In this document: piece by piece, positions 1 through 10,860 of the stretch
Position numbering within the stretch: the first letter of the stretch is position 1
Layout: the number at the start of each line of letters is the position of its first letter
NCBI RefSeq assembly: GCF_036588685.1
Contig: NC_086384.1
Location: 49,927,973-49,991,972, forward strand
Origin: Mytilus trossulus
Taxonomy: Eukaryota > Mollusca > Bivalvia > Mytilida > Mytilidae
DNA length: 64,000 nucleotides
Direction: 5' to 3'
Translations under genes and position numbers: made by a program
The notes under the pieces: generated by a model
Seen by the model: only the letters and a program-made list of their open reading frames with translations
Told to the model about the DNA's origin: nothing
Databases searched by the model: none

Positions 1-38
1 TGAGTTATAGTTACAAGAAGTCAGACCAATCAATAACA

Positions 39-1265
39 TTGTCAGCAAAACCGAAGACAAAGTCAGATTCAGACTTTCTAAATACGGATATAGATCCTCA
101 ATTGATGTGTCAATGCCTGACCACAGCAGCAAATGGTCTCTTTGTAAACACATCCAAGGTATTCCAGTATGAATTATCCAGCGCTCTTTCTTCTATGTTT
201 GATTGCAACCGACTACTTCGAAAGGCATGCATGTCAAAGTTAGCTGATGCGATATGGGTATGTGGTAGTAATTGCATACATGAAATAGATGGTGAGGGTT
301 TGTCCTTGCATGTCAGCATGTCCTTGATGGTGGATGACTATTGTAACGACTTCCTTGGATGCTTGGAGGCATTATACAAATGTATATTGATCATGTAATC
401 AGAAAGTAGAAAGACCCTGTTATTGTTTTGACAGTTTTCAAAAACTTCCTTCAATCAAAGATATACTATTGAACACATTTGCGTAGAACATATGGCATTA
501 TTTTGCTGAACATCAATTTCACCTCTTCTATGCCTTGCAAGACAAAAAAGGAAGTTTTCATGTCAAACAGTCATAACATACAAGCTCTTATTAACAAGCT
601 TTGTGACAAGCTAAAGCATAATGACGTTCAATGTAAAAATGCAACTGATGATGCAGATCTTCTTATTGCGCTAACGACAGTAGATTGTGCTTTGTTTTCA
701 GAAGTGACTTCTTAGTGGTAGTTATTGGTGAAGATACAGATATATAAGTGCCTTTTTTGCATTCTATAACAGGTTGTGATTCAACATCTATGCTTTTTTG
801 AGTAGGGAAAGGACTTGCATTAAAAAAAACTAAACCAAGAATATCTGAAAATGCAAGGTCAAGTTATCATAAATAATGATTCACTAAAGCAGATATCATC
901 AAAGCAGGAGAAGAAGCGCTCACATGTTTATTTTGAGGTCTTTCCTTTTTAAGGTCTAAGGAATCAACATTCTTCACTCCAGATTAATTACTGGAAACAC
1001 ACCAACATCAGATTCAGGGCAATTTCAAAGTTTCAAAGTGTAATATCAGTGCCAAAAATGGATGTCAGAAGAAGTTGACATAGATCCTTCAGACTATGGT
1101 TGGAAAATCAAAAGTAGAATTTTTTTTTCTGGAACTTCCTCCTGCACCTAATAAAATTACCTTCTTTACATTATTAGAGACAACTGTCAGCAAAAGTGTG
1201 TCGCCAAATGATGTGTCTGTAGAAAAAATGGTCTTCTGTTGAACGCAGGATGCGTTGAATGTCAT
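39..1265 (+). pseudogene. decayed PIN/FEN-like repeat-family gene
   Basis: Degenerate coding sequence in several frames. An N-terminal stretch (39-398) contains DFLNTD and a KLADAIW segment. A second piece (479-715) reads KKEVFMSNSHNIQALINKL and DDADLLIA, then shifts frame into VVVIGEDTD. Near 770-800 TGCDSTSMLF is legible, then AGEEALTCLF near 905. At 1190-1265 a cysteine cluster reads NCQQKCVAK-stop-CVCRKNGL followed by GCVECHG. The order of acidic DDAD and GEDTD motifs, a TGCDTTS-like motif and a C-terminal Cys-rich tail matches an uncharacterised multicopy family in mollusc and cnidarian genomes, known to me by these motifs only. The acidic motifs suggest a PIN/FEN-type nuclease fold; that is inference. 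Stops and frameshifts throughout show it is dead. There is no ATG at the 5' end, so the copy may continue left of the window. Confidence 0.6.
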
Positions 1266-1594
1266 GGTTTGAATTGATTTAATTCTGTGCCCATTGCTGA
1301 GACTGGCTTCACGGATGAATAGATATTTGTTTTATACAGAAAACTATGAAATATTCTTTAAAACAATGTTTCCATGTATTTTGTTATTTACTTTTTGATC
1401 ATCAAACTGTTTTGGTCAATAAGAATTTCCCCCTCTCATTATACATGTTATGCATGGTCAACAAATCTTTGATTTTCGCTTAAAACATCATGTTGGTTAA
1501 AATAGTATGAGTTTAAGCATTGCAGTTTTTCATATAAAGAATATAAATTGATATTCACAAACATCTCAATTGGTTTTCTGAAAAACTATGAATT
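1266..1594. other. non-coding, nothing recognised
   Basis: AT-rich sequence with no credible coding potential and no repeat I could pair with another place in the window. Confidence 0.5.
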
Positions 1595-2290
1595 TTTATC
1601 AGATTTTTCCAGTTTTTGACGATTTTTTTACCAAATTTCGCTTTTTTCACCCAAAATCAGTTATTTTCATTTTTGTTTAACAATGAATTTTGTTTGATCT
1701 GATTTTTAGTATAATAAGATTTGCATTTTTACTATTTTGGAATGATTTAATAACCGTTAAAACTCCAAATGGGTGTTTTTCCAGTTTTTAACGATTTCTT
1801 GATGATTTTGCAATATTTTACCCAAAATCATCATTTACCCTATTAAAAATTGCTTTCAAATTTTAAAATGATCAAAACAAAGGTTTGTGTCTTTTTTTGG
1901 AATATCAAATGAACTTCTATTACCATTTTTTTTATATTTTTCCTGTCTGTTTTTGTAATCAACTCACGCTTTGTTAATCTCAAATTCCAACAAAAATCTG
2001 ATGTTTTCACCTAAAATTTCACTTTTATAGAATAAAAACATTTTTTTATTTATTTCATTTCATAAACACTGTATAAACTGTTGTAAAACTTTTGGTTTGA
2101 AAAGATTATCTTCTAAAATAAATGTTTAACAAGCTTTTCCCAGTTTTTCACTATTTTTGACAAATTTTGCTATTTTCTCACAAAAAATCAATTTTCCCAC
2201 TCAGATATCTTGGTAGACTTTTAGTATGTTGCAAAGAAAGCCTTTTAGAATTGAAAAATACCAAAACAAATTCTGTTGCAATTTTGTTGA
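1595..2290. repeat. degenerate ~178-bp tandem repeat
   Basis: The pattern CCAGTTTTT(g/a)ACGATTT followed 30-50 bp later by CACCCAAAATCA recurs near 1605, 1782, (weakly) 1955 and 2140, a spacing of about 175-180 bp. Units are strongly diverged, as expected of an old tandem array. No coding frame is maintained. Confidence 0.45.
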
Positions 2291-2299
2291 AGTCAAATG

Positions 2300-2814
2300 C
2301 TATTTTGACTAGACTATACTGTAGTCTGTGATGCTGATGTTTTTTAAGTCCGTTCGTTGCATGTCAAAAATAATTCATTCATTTCATCAGAATTATTGTA
2401 ACATATATCTCTGTCTGTAAAAGAGATAAAAAAAATTAACTTTCGAAGGCAAAAGTGTAAATAACATCATGAAAAAAGAGGTAAAAAGACCCCCCCCCCC
2501 CAAAAAAAAAAACAACAAAAAAAAACAACTAAAAACGGGTTTGATCTTAGGTGCTCCCGTCGTGTTGCTCATGTAAGTAAAAAACCAGTGATGATTAAAA
2601 AATTTAATTTGAATCTATTTTTATCTATTTCATCATATAATTTGATATTAATTAAGCAACTGACGACATCATATGGATGTATTGTTATATGTAGTGGGGA
2701 TTTACATTCAATTTGGACGCAGTAGTGCGAAACTTCCTGTTTTGATTGTAAACCTTTTGTTTAACAATTAAACAATAAAAATATTGGTAACAATAGCTCT
2801 TTAGCACAATGAAC
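2300..2814 (+). mobile_element. internally deleted Penelope-like remnant
   Basis: Bases 2315-2387 match the start of the Penelope-like copy at 14563-14633 (shared AAAAATAATTCATTCATTTC). The sequence then jumps to material matching 19449-19500 (GAATTATTGTAACATA) and, from 2540 on, 20140-20407 (TAGGTGCTCCCGT; GTGGGGATTTACATT; TTTAGCACAATGAAC). It therefore joins the front of an element to its tail and adjoining repeat, with the reverse-transcriptase body missing. A C-run/A-run lies at 2490-2526. The block ends at a TTAA just before the TLR upstream region. Confidence 0.5.
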
Positions 2815-2818
2815 TTAA

Positions 2819-2993
2819 GGTATAAGTTTCACAGATCTATATTTAAATGTTTACATATTGCCTGACTGGCTTGATTTGAAATGATGAAAAACCGATCAAA
2901 AGATATTTAATGATACTGTGTTTTATTCATTTCGTTGTGATATATTCAGAAATCAGATTACATTTTAAAGATTCACACATTAATTTTACCAAA
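2819..2993 (+). promoter_or_regulatory. TLR upstream region conserved between both copies
   Basis: This 175-bp stretch aligns with 40957-41108 in front of the second TLR: shared TATATTTAAATGTT, GACTGGCTT and CCGATCAAAAGATAT. TATATTTAAATG near 2838 and 40975 is a plausible TATA-type element. Promoter function is inferred from position and conservation only; the similarity may simply reflect duplication. Confidence 0.4.
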
Positions 2994-5453
2994 ATGTTGA
3001 CAATTCTATGTTTATTCTTTCTTTGTGTAAACTGTACTTTTTCGTTAATTTATTCTGGACATTGTAATATTTCATTAAGTATGAAGGAAATGAGATGTGA
3101 TTGTAGTTCGAGGAATTTAACATTTATACCAACAGAATGTCCACGAAATACATCAGAGTTATATCTGGCTAACAATGAGCTTGGCATTTTAGGTAAGGAA
3201 TCATTTTCTAGATATACACACCTCACCTATCTAGATATAAGTTATTGCAATATAACGTCAATCGACCAATCAGCTTTCGATAATTTGACACAATTAAAAG
3301 AACTGAAATTTTTCAATAATCCTTTGAAAACATTTCAAAGTAATGTGTTTGCACCACTGAATGAGCTACGAATTATTTCCATATCGCACACTTTGCTGTC
3401 AACGTATCCAAGAGAGTCGTGGTCTGATGTTTGCAGAATTACAACAGTGATTTGTGACTGTGGTCCGTCAAATGGAACATTTTCGGAGATATTTTCCGCC
3501 ATGAACAATTTGAATTACTTCCAAGTTGATTATCAGAGTGATGTCATACATAACCTTACATTTCAATCATTCAAAAGGACGCCATTGAAACATTTGAATA
3601 TCAATGGCCAATTACGAGACATAGAAATAGATGCTTTTGCACCGTTAGAATTACTTTCTAGTCTTATTATTCCAAATCAAAATTTTCTTAAATTATCAAG
3701 AACATTACCAGCTTTGCACGTGTTTCAAAATCGACAAATGAATGAATTGGATTTGAGCAATAACTTTAATAATTATGGTGAATATGTTATTTCGGCTGAT
3801 TTATTTGCATATATCGGTAACATTTGCGTAAAAAGATTATCTTTGGGTTGGAATGGTATAAGAAGGATAGACGCTGTAGCCTTTCAGAAAATGAAATATA
3901 AACATTGTCTTGAATCTTTGAACTTAAATAACAATGAATTTGATTATCATCAGGATCTTATTGTATTTTTTTTTAATTTCTTTATAAATATCAAAAGAAT
4001 AGACATTTCTGCGATAACTAGTAGATCTATTGAAAACATTCGAGAACAAAGTACTAATGGTACAAGAACGCTGGATCACCGAGTTATATTCCATCCTCGA
4101 TCAGATTGGTCTATCAGACTACCTTCTTCACTCGAATTTCTAAATGCATCATTTATAATCGGATGGGGTAATCTGATAAACAGTTTAACATTTAAGGGTA
4201 TTACAGGATTGAAAATTGTTGATTTTACATACTCATCACTTGACGATTGCAATTACACAATAAATGGACTTCAGAACGTGTTAATACTTAATGTTTCACA
4301 TTTCCAATGTGGTCTTTTAAATCCAAACATTCTTCAATCTGCCGTCAATTTGGAACAGTTGATAATGCAAAGTTCTTCATTAAGTATTGGCCTTAAATAT
4401 GATCACCACAGTAAATTCCTCCATGGACTCAAACGTTTGCAGTATATAGACTTTTCAAGAAATGCATTTGAAGACCAATTCAGAATTTCAACATTTAAAA
4501 GTCAACTAGACAGTGTGCAATCTTTGATACTTGAAGGAAATTTATTCACAAGTGTTCCCTTAAATTTAGAAGAATTCAACCGTCTAAGTTTCCTTAACAT
4601 CAGAAATAACAAGATAGCCTACTTGACAACTAAAGAAATTAACGCCATTGAAGTGCTATTCAGAAAATCAAATAGAACAATGACAGTCTTATTAGATGGC
4701 AACCCTCTTGTTTGTACTTGTGCTTCATTAGATTTTGTAGAATGGTTATTTACTACTAAAGTGAAACTTAACAGCAATGGTAGTTATACGTGTGTCGAAA
4801 ACGATGGAAACATTACAACAACAAATATCGTCTACAATCACTTGCGAATTTTTAGAATAAGATGTATAACGACAATATGGGTTATTTTTTCAGTTACATT
4901 GTTCGGTGTGCTTCTTTTATTCATTCTAGTTGGATATCGTTACAAATTGCACCTACAATACTTTTTTTTATTTATCGGAATGGCCAATCCACTTTTCCTG
5001 AAGTCAAAAGAAGAAACACTTGAATATGATGCATATGTAGCTTATTGCGATGGAGACTATCAATGGGTGTATGGACCTTTGCGCCTATTTCTCGAAGAGA
5101 GACGGAATTATAAACTTCTTCTGTTAGATAGAGGAGATGTCCTTGCTGGAGAACATAGACTTTTTGCTTTATACAATTCAATTCCAAAATGCAAAAAGAT
5201 AATCTTAGTGATTTCAAAAGAGTTTGTTAACAATGATTGGGCATACTATGAAGCTACTGTAGGAATTGAACATTTCCTGGGCTTACAAGCGAGAATAATT
5301 GTTATAAACCTGGAAAATATAACCAAAACAGAAATACCGCAATGTGTTCTTCAAATGATGTCATTGGACGCCAACGATCATATTCGCAAAACAGACACAT
5401 TAAATGAAAATAACATTTTCTGGAAATGTTTAGATCAAGCAATGCAACGTTAA
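2994..5453 (+). CDS. Toll-like receptor (copy A), intact, single exon
   Basis: Type I membrane pattern-recognition receptor: an extracellular leucine-rich-repeat domain senses ligand and a cytosolic TIR domain recruits adaptors of the MyD88 type. The frame opens at 2910, but ATG 2994 is preferred because it puts a signal peptide (MLTILCLFFLCVNCTFSLIY) at the N-terminus and matches the start of the paralogue at 41109. The protein is 819 aa: a cysteine-bearing LRR-NT (CDCSSRNLTFIPTEC), LRRs to about residue 565, an LRR-CT around 570-622 (NPLVCTCASLDFVEWLF), a membrane helix about 627-649 (WVIFSVTLFGVLLLFILVGY) and TIR about 677-815. TIR box 1 is YDAYVAYC and box 3 contains FW. Box 2 reads DRGDVLAGE, so the usual BB-loop proline is alanine. 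Several NxS/T sites lie in the ectodomain. No introns and no internal stops. The ligand cannot be inferred. Confidence 0.93.
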   Translation: MLTILCLFFLCVNCTFSLIYSGHCNISLSMKEMRCDCSSRNLTFIPTECPRNTSELYLANNELGILGKESFSRYTHLTYLDISYCNITSIDQSAFDNLTQLKELKFFNNPLKTFQSNVFAPLNELRIISISHTLLSTYPRESWSDVCRITTVICDCGPSNGTFSEIFSAMNNLNYFQVDYQSDVIHNLTFQSFKRTPLKHLNINGQLRDIEIDAFAPLELLSSLIIPNQNFLKLSRTLPALHVFQNRQMNELDLSNNFNNYGEYVISADLFAYIGNICVKRLSLGWNGIRRIDAVAFQKMKYKHCLESLNLNNNEFDYHQDLIVFFFNFFINIKRIDISAITSRSIENIREQSTNGTRTLDHRVIFHPRSDWSIRLPSSLEFLNASFIIGWGNLINSLTFKGITGLKIVDFTYSSLDDCNYTINGLQNVLILNVSHFQCGLLNPNILQSAVNLEQLIMQSSSLSIGLKYDHHSKFLHGLKRLQYIDFSRNAFEDQFRISTFKSQLDSVQSLILEGNLFTSVPLNLEEFNRLSFLNIRNNKIAYLTTKEINAIEVLFRKSNRTMTVLLDGNPLVCTCASLDFVEWLFTTKVKLNSNGSYTCVENDGNITTTNIVYNHLRIFRIRCITTIWVIFSVTLFGVLLLFILVGYRYKLHLQYFFLFIGMANPLFLKSKEETLEYDAYVAYCDGDYQWVYGPLRLFLEERRNYKLLLLDRGDVLAGEHRLFALYNSIPKCKKIILVISKEFVNNDWAYYEATVGIEHFLGLQARIIVINLENITKTEIPQCVLQMMSLDANDHIRKTDTLNENNIFWKCLDQAMQR

Positions 5454-6500
5454 TGAAGGAAAGTGACTTTTTTCAATTAATGATGTTCAACAATTGTTGT
5501 TTCATTGTAAAAATGCATTGTCAGTCTAAAGCGTATGCAAAAAAAGTAAACATTAAGAACCTGCACGGTGGTACTATAGATATGATGAACACTATATTAA
5601 CGAAAGGAATAAAAGAAACCACTTACAGGTATGAGCAACAATTTTTCCTTAACAAAAATGTATTCAAAAATCTTTTTACAGACGGTCATATGTGTAAAAT
5701 GTCATTATCGGTAAACGCTTATATATATTTTGATAAAAATTTTTAAAAAAAAAAATGGCGTTTTAGGTCAAATACATGAGTTTGACAATTTATGAGAAGA
5801 CTTCCCACAACAGTTTATGTACAAATTATCGAGATTATTTTAACCTGTTCATTCAAATTAGCACAAAAGTCATAATTTTGAAATCCTTGAATATACTTAC
5901 TATTTGTGCAATACAAAAGACTATTTCATTGCTCTGATATATAGTCTTTCTTTTTTTAAATTGGTGTTTATTGTGCAGGTAACTTCAGAAAAGTGCTTCG
6001 GCCGCAACCCAATTTTGAAGTTTTACTTTCATTTATACAAATTCTAGATTACTAGTTAACATCGGTTGTAATTATAAGAAAAATGTCACATCGTTTTTTT
6101 AAGCAGACATGCTTGAGTGTATGCTAATTATGTGTATGATACAAACCATCTCTGTTTATTTAAAGTTTTCATATTTTTATATCTTATCAGGACATAGCTA
6201 TATTGAATACAATGCAATGTCAGGAAATAATGTGAAGTAGAGCAATGGTCTTTGTTTTTCTTCCCATTTAAATACCACTTCTTTTTATCAATATTCAGAT
6301 CAATATCTTAGTTTTTGAACATTACCTTATATATCAGGTAATCAAGTACGTACAATTTGAAGAATAGGTTAAAATGAATGACACCATTTTAATACACGCA
6401 TTCATCGAAATCCCGCCGTTATAAGAGCCCCTCCTTGTCTCTTTTATGTTTTACAAAAATGATTTGAAATGTCTTCTTTTAACAGTTTAAATGTTTTGTA
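5454..6500. repeat. TLR 3' flank, duplicated at 43572-45535
   Basis: Sequence downstream of the TLR stop aligns with the flank of the second TLR (for example AACCTGCACGGTGGTA, ATACATGAGTTTGACA, GTGCTTCGGCCG, ACCATTTTAATACACGCAT). The second locus has two extra insertions (43892-44690 and about 44825-44990) that are absent here, so this copy is the uninterrupted version. It probably contains the 3' UTR; an AATAAA at 5608-5613 is a possible polyadenylation signal. The short open frame at 5426-5746 is not convincing as a gene. Confidence 0.75.
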
Positions 6501-6579
6501 CAATGTGATAGATATAAAATATTGAATGTACAACCCGAATATCATTTTGTATATGTCGTTGTCCATTAATTTGTACCAA

Positions 6580-7140
6580 CCACGATACATGGAATCGAAA
6601 ACTGTTTTCCCCACGCAAATAGATATAAGAAGATTTGGTAGTATGAGTGCTAATGAGACAACTCTCCATCCAAGTCACAATTTATAAAAATAATAAACTA
6701 ACCATAGATACCAGTATAAACGTTGTGTTTACGCTAGACGCACGTTTAGTCTGCAAAAGACTCAGTTGTGATCCTCAAATCTAAAAGTTAAAGAGACCAA
6801 TTAGAGGACGAAGTTGGAGAGCATTGATAACCAAAAGTCCTAACAGTTTCGGGAAATACAGCTAAGGTTATCTATTCCTGAGGGAGAAAAACCTTAGTTT
6901 TACAATAAAGTATTGTAAACAGTAACAGTAAACCAATGTAGGTCAACGTACGGTCTTCAACACGAAGCCTAGCCTCACACTGAACCACACGCTAAAAAAG
7001 GTCCCAAAAGTTACTCGATAAGTGTAAAACCATTCAAACGGGAAAACCAACGGTCTAATCTATTTAAAAAAAAAAACCAAGAAACAAGAAACACTTATGA
7101 ACTACATCAACGAATGACAACTACAACATCATATTCATGA
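6580..7140 (+). repeat. mussel interspersed repeats (two families)
   Basis: Bases 6615-6680 and 6930-7060 belong to the family with GAGACAACTCTCCATCC, CGGTCTTCAACACG and TTCAAACGGGAAAACCAACG, also seen at 16255-16470 and 49215-49330. Bases 6730-6920 belong to the family with CGCGTTTCGTCTAC and AAGACTCATCAG, here diverged, also at 44828-44990, 47595-47815 and 54905-55440. No coding potential. Confidence 0.6.
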
Positions 7141-8060
7141 CAGAAAAATGTAAACCAATTTAGCAAAAAAGCTCGATATGCGACAATGAATGAAAACAAT
7201 AAAAAAGTTCTATCAGATGTGATAAATTAGGGAAATTGAAATACATTATAACATGCTGTGGATATCTTAACGCCAAGTTTTAATTGGATTTTGAGTAACT
7301 ATAGTTCAAATTATATTCAAATTAATTGTACCTTAACCAAAGAGCAAACACAATTACTTTAGTTTCAACGATTGTTTCGATAAACATCCAAGTCTGTTAT
7401 TTTGAAGTGTTTGCACATCTATGGTGAGTTTATTTACAACCACTAGGTCGGTGCCACTGCTGGTGGAGATTTATTTCCCTGAGGGTATCACATGCCCAGT
7501 AGTCAAAACAGGCGTCTGGCGTATATACTAAATTTATTCCTGATGAGTTTAATTAAAACATTAAAACATAAAAATTGTGTTACCGTTACGCCAATTTATA
7601 ATTTTATTTTTAGTAACTATATGTGTCAAATTATATCAAAATCAGTTGTACATTAACCAAACAACACACACTGCTTGTGTATTCAACGATTCCACTGATA
7701 AACATATCTAATTTTCTTATGTAGAAGTGTTTCCACATTGAAACTCCCATTTGTCAGTAAGATAGTTGCTTAAAAAGAATAGCATCTCAAGAATATTTTG
7801 AACTTAAACTAACCAGAGAGAAAGACACCAAGAACATATTAAGGCTAATAAGTCGAAAACAAACTGATAATCCAATGGTGGCATAGAAAAACAACAAATC
7901 AACAAAATACAAAGAACTATACGACACAACGAACCCCAACGATACTGTTACACGTGGAATCAATTTAAGTAGAAAAATTGACTTTGCGAATAACAAATAA
8001 TGTTTAAACAGTAGGACAACAAAACTACACTCAAGTATTTAACAAATATATCCATGGATG
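6950..8060. repeat. duplicated block shared with 49220-50110
   Basis: Long collinear similarity to 49220-50110: TGTGGATATCTTAACGCCAAG, ATTAATTGTACCTTAA, CTAACCAGAGAG, GACACCAAGAACATATT and GTTTAAACAGTAGGACAACA occur in the same order in both. Within this copy the motif ACGCCAA...AGTAACTATA...ACCTTAACCAAA is itself repeated (about 7270-7400 and 7590-7700). It forms the middle of the duplicated TLR module. No gene recognised. Confidence 0.65.
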
Positions 8061-8175
8061 TATATGTAGGACTCTAAAGTGCGATGGGGACGCTAAAGTC
8101 CGATGGTCACGCTAAAGTGCGATGGTATACGCTTAAATGCGATTCCTCCTTACGCTAAAGTCCGCTGATCTGCGA
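8060..8175. repeat. short tandem repeat, ~20-bp unit
   Basis: Four to five copies of a unit resembling ACGCTAAAGTGCGATGG, separated by a few variable bases (from about 8075 to 8165). Confidence 0.6.
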
Positions 8176-8855
8176 AAGTATAGGCGAAAGAAACGTAGTT
8201 GGATTATGACGTTAACAGTCGTTTATACAAACTAAAAGTTAACACACCGGATGAAAAATCACAAATATTTCATTAAGAACTTTTAAACCAGATGTCAATG
8301 ACTAAATTACATTAACCCTAAATGTGCTTTGATGGCTAAAACAAAGGGGATTTATTTTGGTAGTTGAAAGATGAGCTTGAATCCTGCAGTCGGACGTTTT
8401 ACTTTAGGCTCTATTGATACAAGTAGTATTCACATTTACATCCTGTGTTCTGATTTTATTGGAAACAAACAGATACATTTGAATCATTATTTATATAGCA
8501 GTTGTCTTTGTGGTCCCTGTTAGAACCTTTTCAATTTTATTGAAAAGTATCGTCGGCAAAACAAATAATGCTACATGTGTTCATACGTTAATTATAAATT
8601 GTCGGCTAAATCGTTATAGTGTAGACATTGCATGTAAATATAGCATGGCTATGAAGTTGTTTCAATAAAAAGAGACCAATCGCCTTTCTCTATTATTTGA
8701 ATTAAAATATGCATCAAATGAATGTTATATATTCCGACAATAATCGAATTTTGTATATGTGATTTAAAAGGACGGTAGTAAAGGAAGGTGTTCCAATAAG
8801 TACTAGACTACAACGTGTGAACGGCAAGCTACCCGTGTTATCACACTATTCAACA
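8176..8855. other. non-coding, nothing recognised
   Basis: AT-rich intergenic sequence without a supported gene or a repeat I could match elsewhere in the window. Confidence 0.4.
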
Positions 8856-8859
8856 AGAA

Positions 8860-9053
8860 ATATCGTAACTACAATCCCCTTCCCTTTCATTAATGTGACT
8901 TACCGAATTCAGACTATTTACCGGATTTGTAATCACATAATCAACACGACGGGTGCCACATGTGGAGCAGGATCTGCTTACCCTTCCGGAGCACCTGAGA
9001 TCCCCCCTAGTTTTTGGTGGGGTTCGTGTTTTTTATTCTTTAGTTTTCTATGC
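8860..9053 (+). mobile_element. 3' tail of a Penelope-like family
   Basis: This stretch is the reverse complement of 19735-19890: shared AACTACAATCCCCTTCCC, TATTTACCGGATTTGTAATC, GCCACATGTGGAGCAGGATC and CCGGAGCAC. At 19.7-20.1 kb the same sequence lies next to the C-terminal end of a Penelope-like reverse transcriptase, which identifies it as that family's tail. Here it abuts the broken TLR and appears to have cut off the end of the TIR coding region. Confidence 0.55.
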
Positions 9054-10860
9054 TCAATCCAAATAGTAGCATTCATTGTTAACAAACTCATTTGAAATAA
9101 TTAAGATCATCTTTTTACATTTTGAAATGGAATTACTAATGGCAAGTCTTTTTTGACCAGGCCGTACATCCCCATCTCCTCTTTTTGACAAAAGAAGTCT
9201 ATAATTTCGTCTCTCTTCAAGAAATGAACGCAAAGGTCCATACACCCATTTATAGTCCCCATCACAATAAGCTACATATGCATCATCTCCAAGTGCTTTT
9301 TCTTTTGACTTGCGGAAAAGTGGATTGGCCATTCCGATAAATAAACAAAAGTATTGTAGATGCAATTTGTAACGATATCCAAGTAGGATAAATAATAGAA
9401 TCACACCGAATAAAGTTGCAGAAAAAAATAACAATATTTTCGTTATACATCTTCTTCTCATAATTCGCAAGTGATTGTAGACGATATTTGTTGTTGTAAT
9501 GTTTCCATCGTTTTCGACACACGAATAACTACCATTGCTGTCAAGTTTCACTTTAATAGTAAATAACCATTCTACAAATTTTAATGAAGCACACGTACAG
9601 ACAAGAGGATTTCCCTCTAATAAGACTGTCAATGTCTTATTTGATTTTCTAAATAGCACTTCAATGGCGTCAATTTCCTGTGTAGTCAAAGATAAGGAGC
9701 CTAAGCCGGTTAAGGTCATTGAGTTTTAATGGAATAGTTGTGACTAAATTCCTTACAAGTATCAGAGATTGCAAACAGTCAGTTTGACTTTTGAATGTTG
9801 AACTTCTGAATTGGTCGTCGAATGCATTCCTTGAAAAGTCTATATACCGCAAAAGTTTGAGTCCATGGTGGAATTGTCCATGGTGATCATCTTTTATACC
9901 AATACTTAATAAAGAACTTTGCATTATCAGCTACTCCAAATTTAAACTCGAACAAAGCAATTCAGGATTTAAAATTCAGGATTTGAAGTGTGACATATTT
10001 AGAACTCCTACGTTCTGTAATCCATAAAAAGATAGGTGCAGTCGTAAAATGAAGAGTATGTTAAATCAAAGATTTTTAAGGTTTTAATATTCTTAAATGT
10101 GATGCTATTTATTGAACTGGTTTGGCTGTGAATAAAAGATGTGTTGATGAATTCAAGCGAAGACGGAAATCGTATAACGACATCGTATGTTTTGCAAAAG
10201 TGTATTGGAACTTAACTGTTGTCCTGATGGCCGGGGTAACATTGTTCATTATATCTCTTTTGTATTGGTATATTCTTAGTGAATCTTCTGAGATATGTAA
10301 ACAAATTGAGATTTACGATCAGCCAAGCTCTTGATGATAATCGAAGTTATTATTATTTAGATTGAAATTCTTAAGACAATGTTTGTACTTCATCTTCTGA
10401 AAGGCGATTGCATCTATCAGCCTTATACAATTTCCAGTTAAAGATATTTTCTTTACACAAATATTACCTGTATATATATGTAAGTAGTTCTGTTGTAATA
10501 ACATATTCCCCGTAATGTCTAAAATTATTGCTCAAATCCAATTCATCCATTTTTCGATTCTCAAACACTCGCAAGCTGGTAATGTTTTTGATAATATTAG
10601 ATAATCTTGATTTGGAATAATAAGACTAGAAAGAGCTTTTAAAGGTGAAAAAGAATGTATTTCTATCGCCCGTAATCTGCCCACTATACTTGAATATTCC
10701 AACGGTGTACTTTTGAATGCGCTAAAAGTAGAGTTATGTAAAATATTATGTTCATAATCAATGTAGAAGTACTTTAGATTTTGCATAACAGAAAATATCC
10801 AAATCGCGATTGATCCATTTAACGGTCGACCATAAGTAAACACCATTAAAGCGTATTTTT
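9054..10860 (-). pseudogene. Toll-like receptor pseudogene (copy B)
   Basis: Reading right to left: LRR segments at 10860-10532 (PLEYSSIVGRLRAIEIHSF) and 10504-10319 (GNICVKKISLTGNCIRLIDA); a decayed stretch at 10318-9925 still showing FPSSLEFINTSF; an LRR block at 9924-9740 (RYIDFSRNAFDDQF); then LRR-CT (NPLVCTCASLKFVEWLF), membrane helix and TIR up to 9054. The parts match copy A in order but have stops and frameshifts, lack the signal peptide and LRR-NT, and lose the last part of the TIR after the ISNEFVNNE region, where a Penelope tail begins. The BB loop reads GDVRPGQ, keeping the canonical PG that the intact receptors lack. The plus-strand open frame at 10122-10334 is antisense to this gene. 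Confidence 0.85.

Noticed and set aside
2910..2993. Upstream ATG of TLR copy A as the start
   Set aside because: It would place 28 residues ahead of the signal peptide, and copy C has no corresponding extension. ATG 2994 aligns with the start of copy C.
5426..5746. 106-aa frame after TLR copy A
   Set aside because: The duplicated flank behind copy C does not keep the frame open; most likely 3' UTR.
10122..10334. 70-aa plus-strand frame with a hydrophobic segment
   Set aside because: It is antisense to the decayed LRR region of TLR pseudogene B; the minus strand reads FPSSLEFINTSF here.
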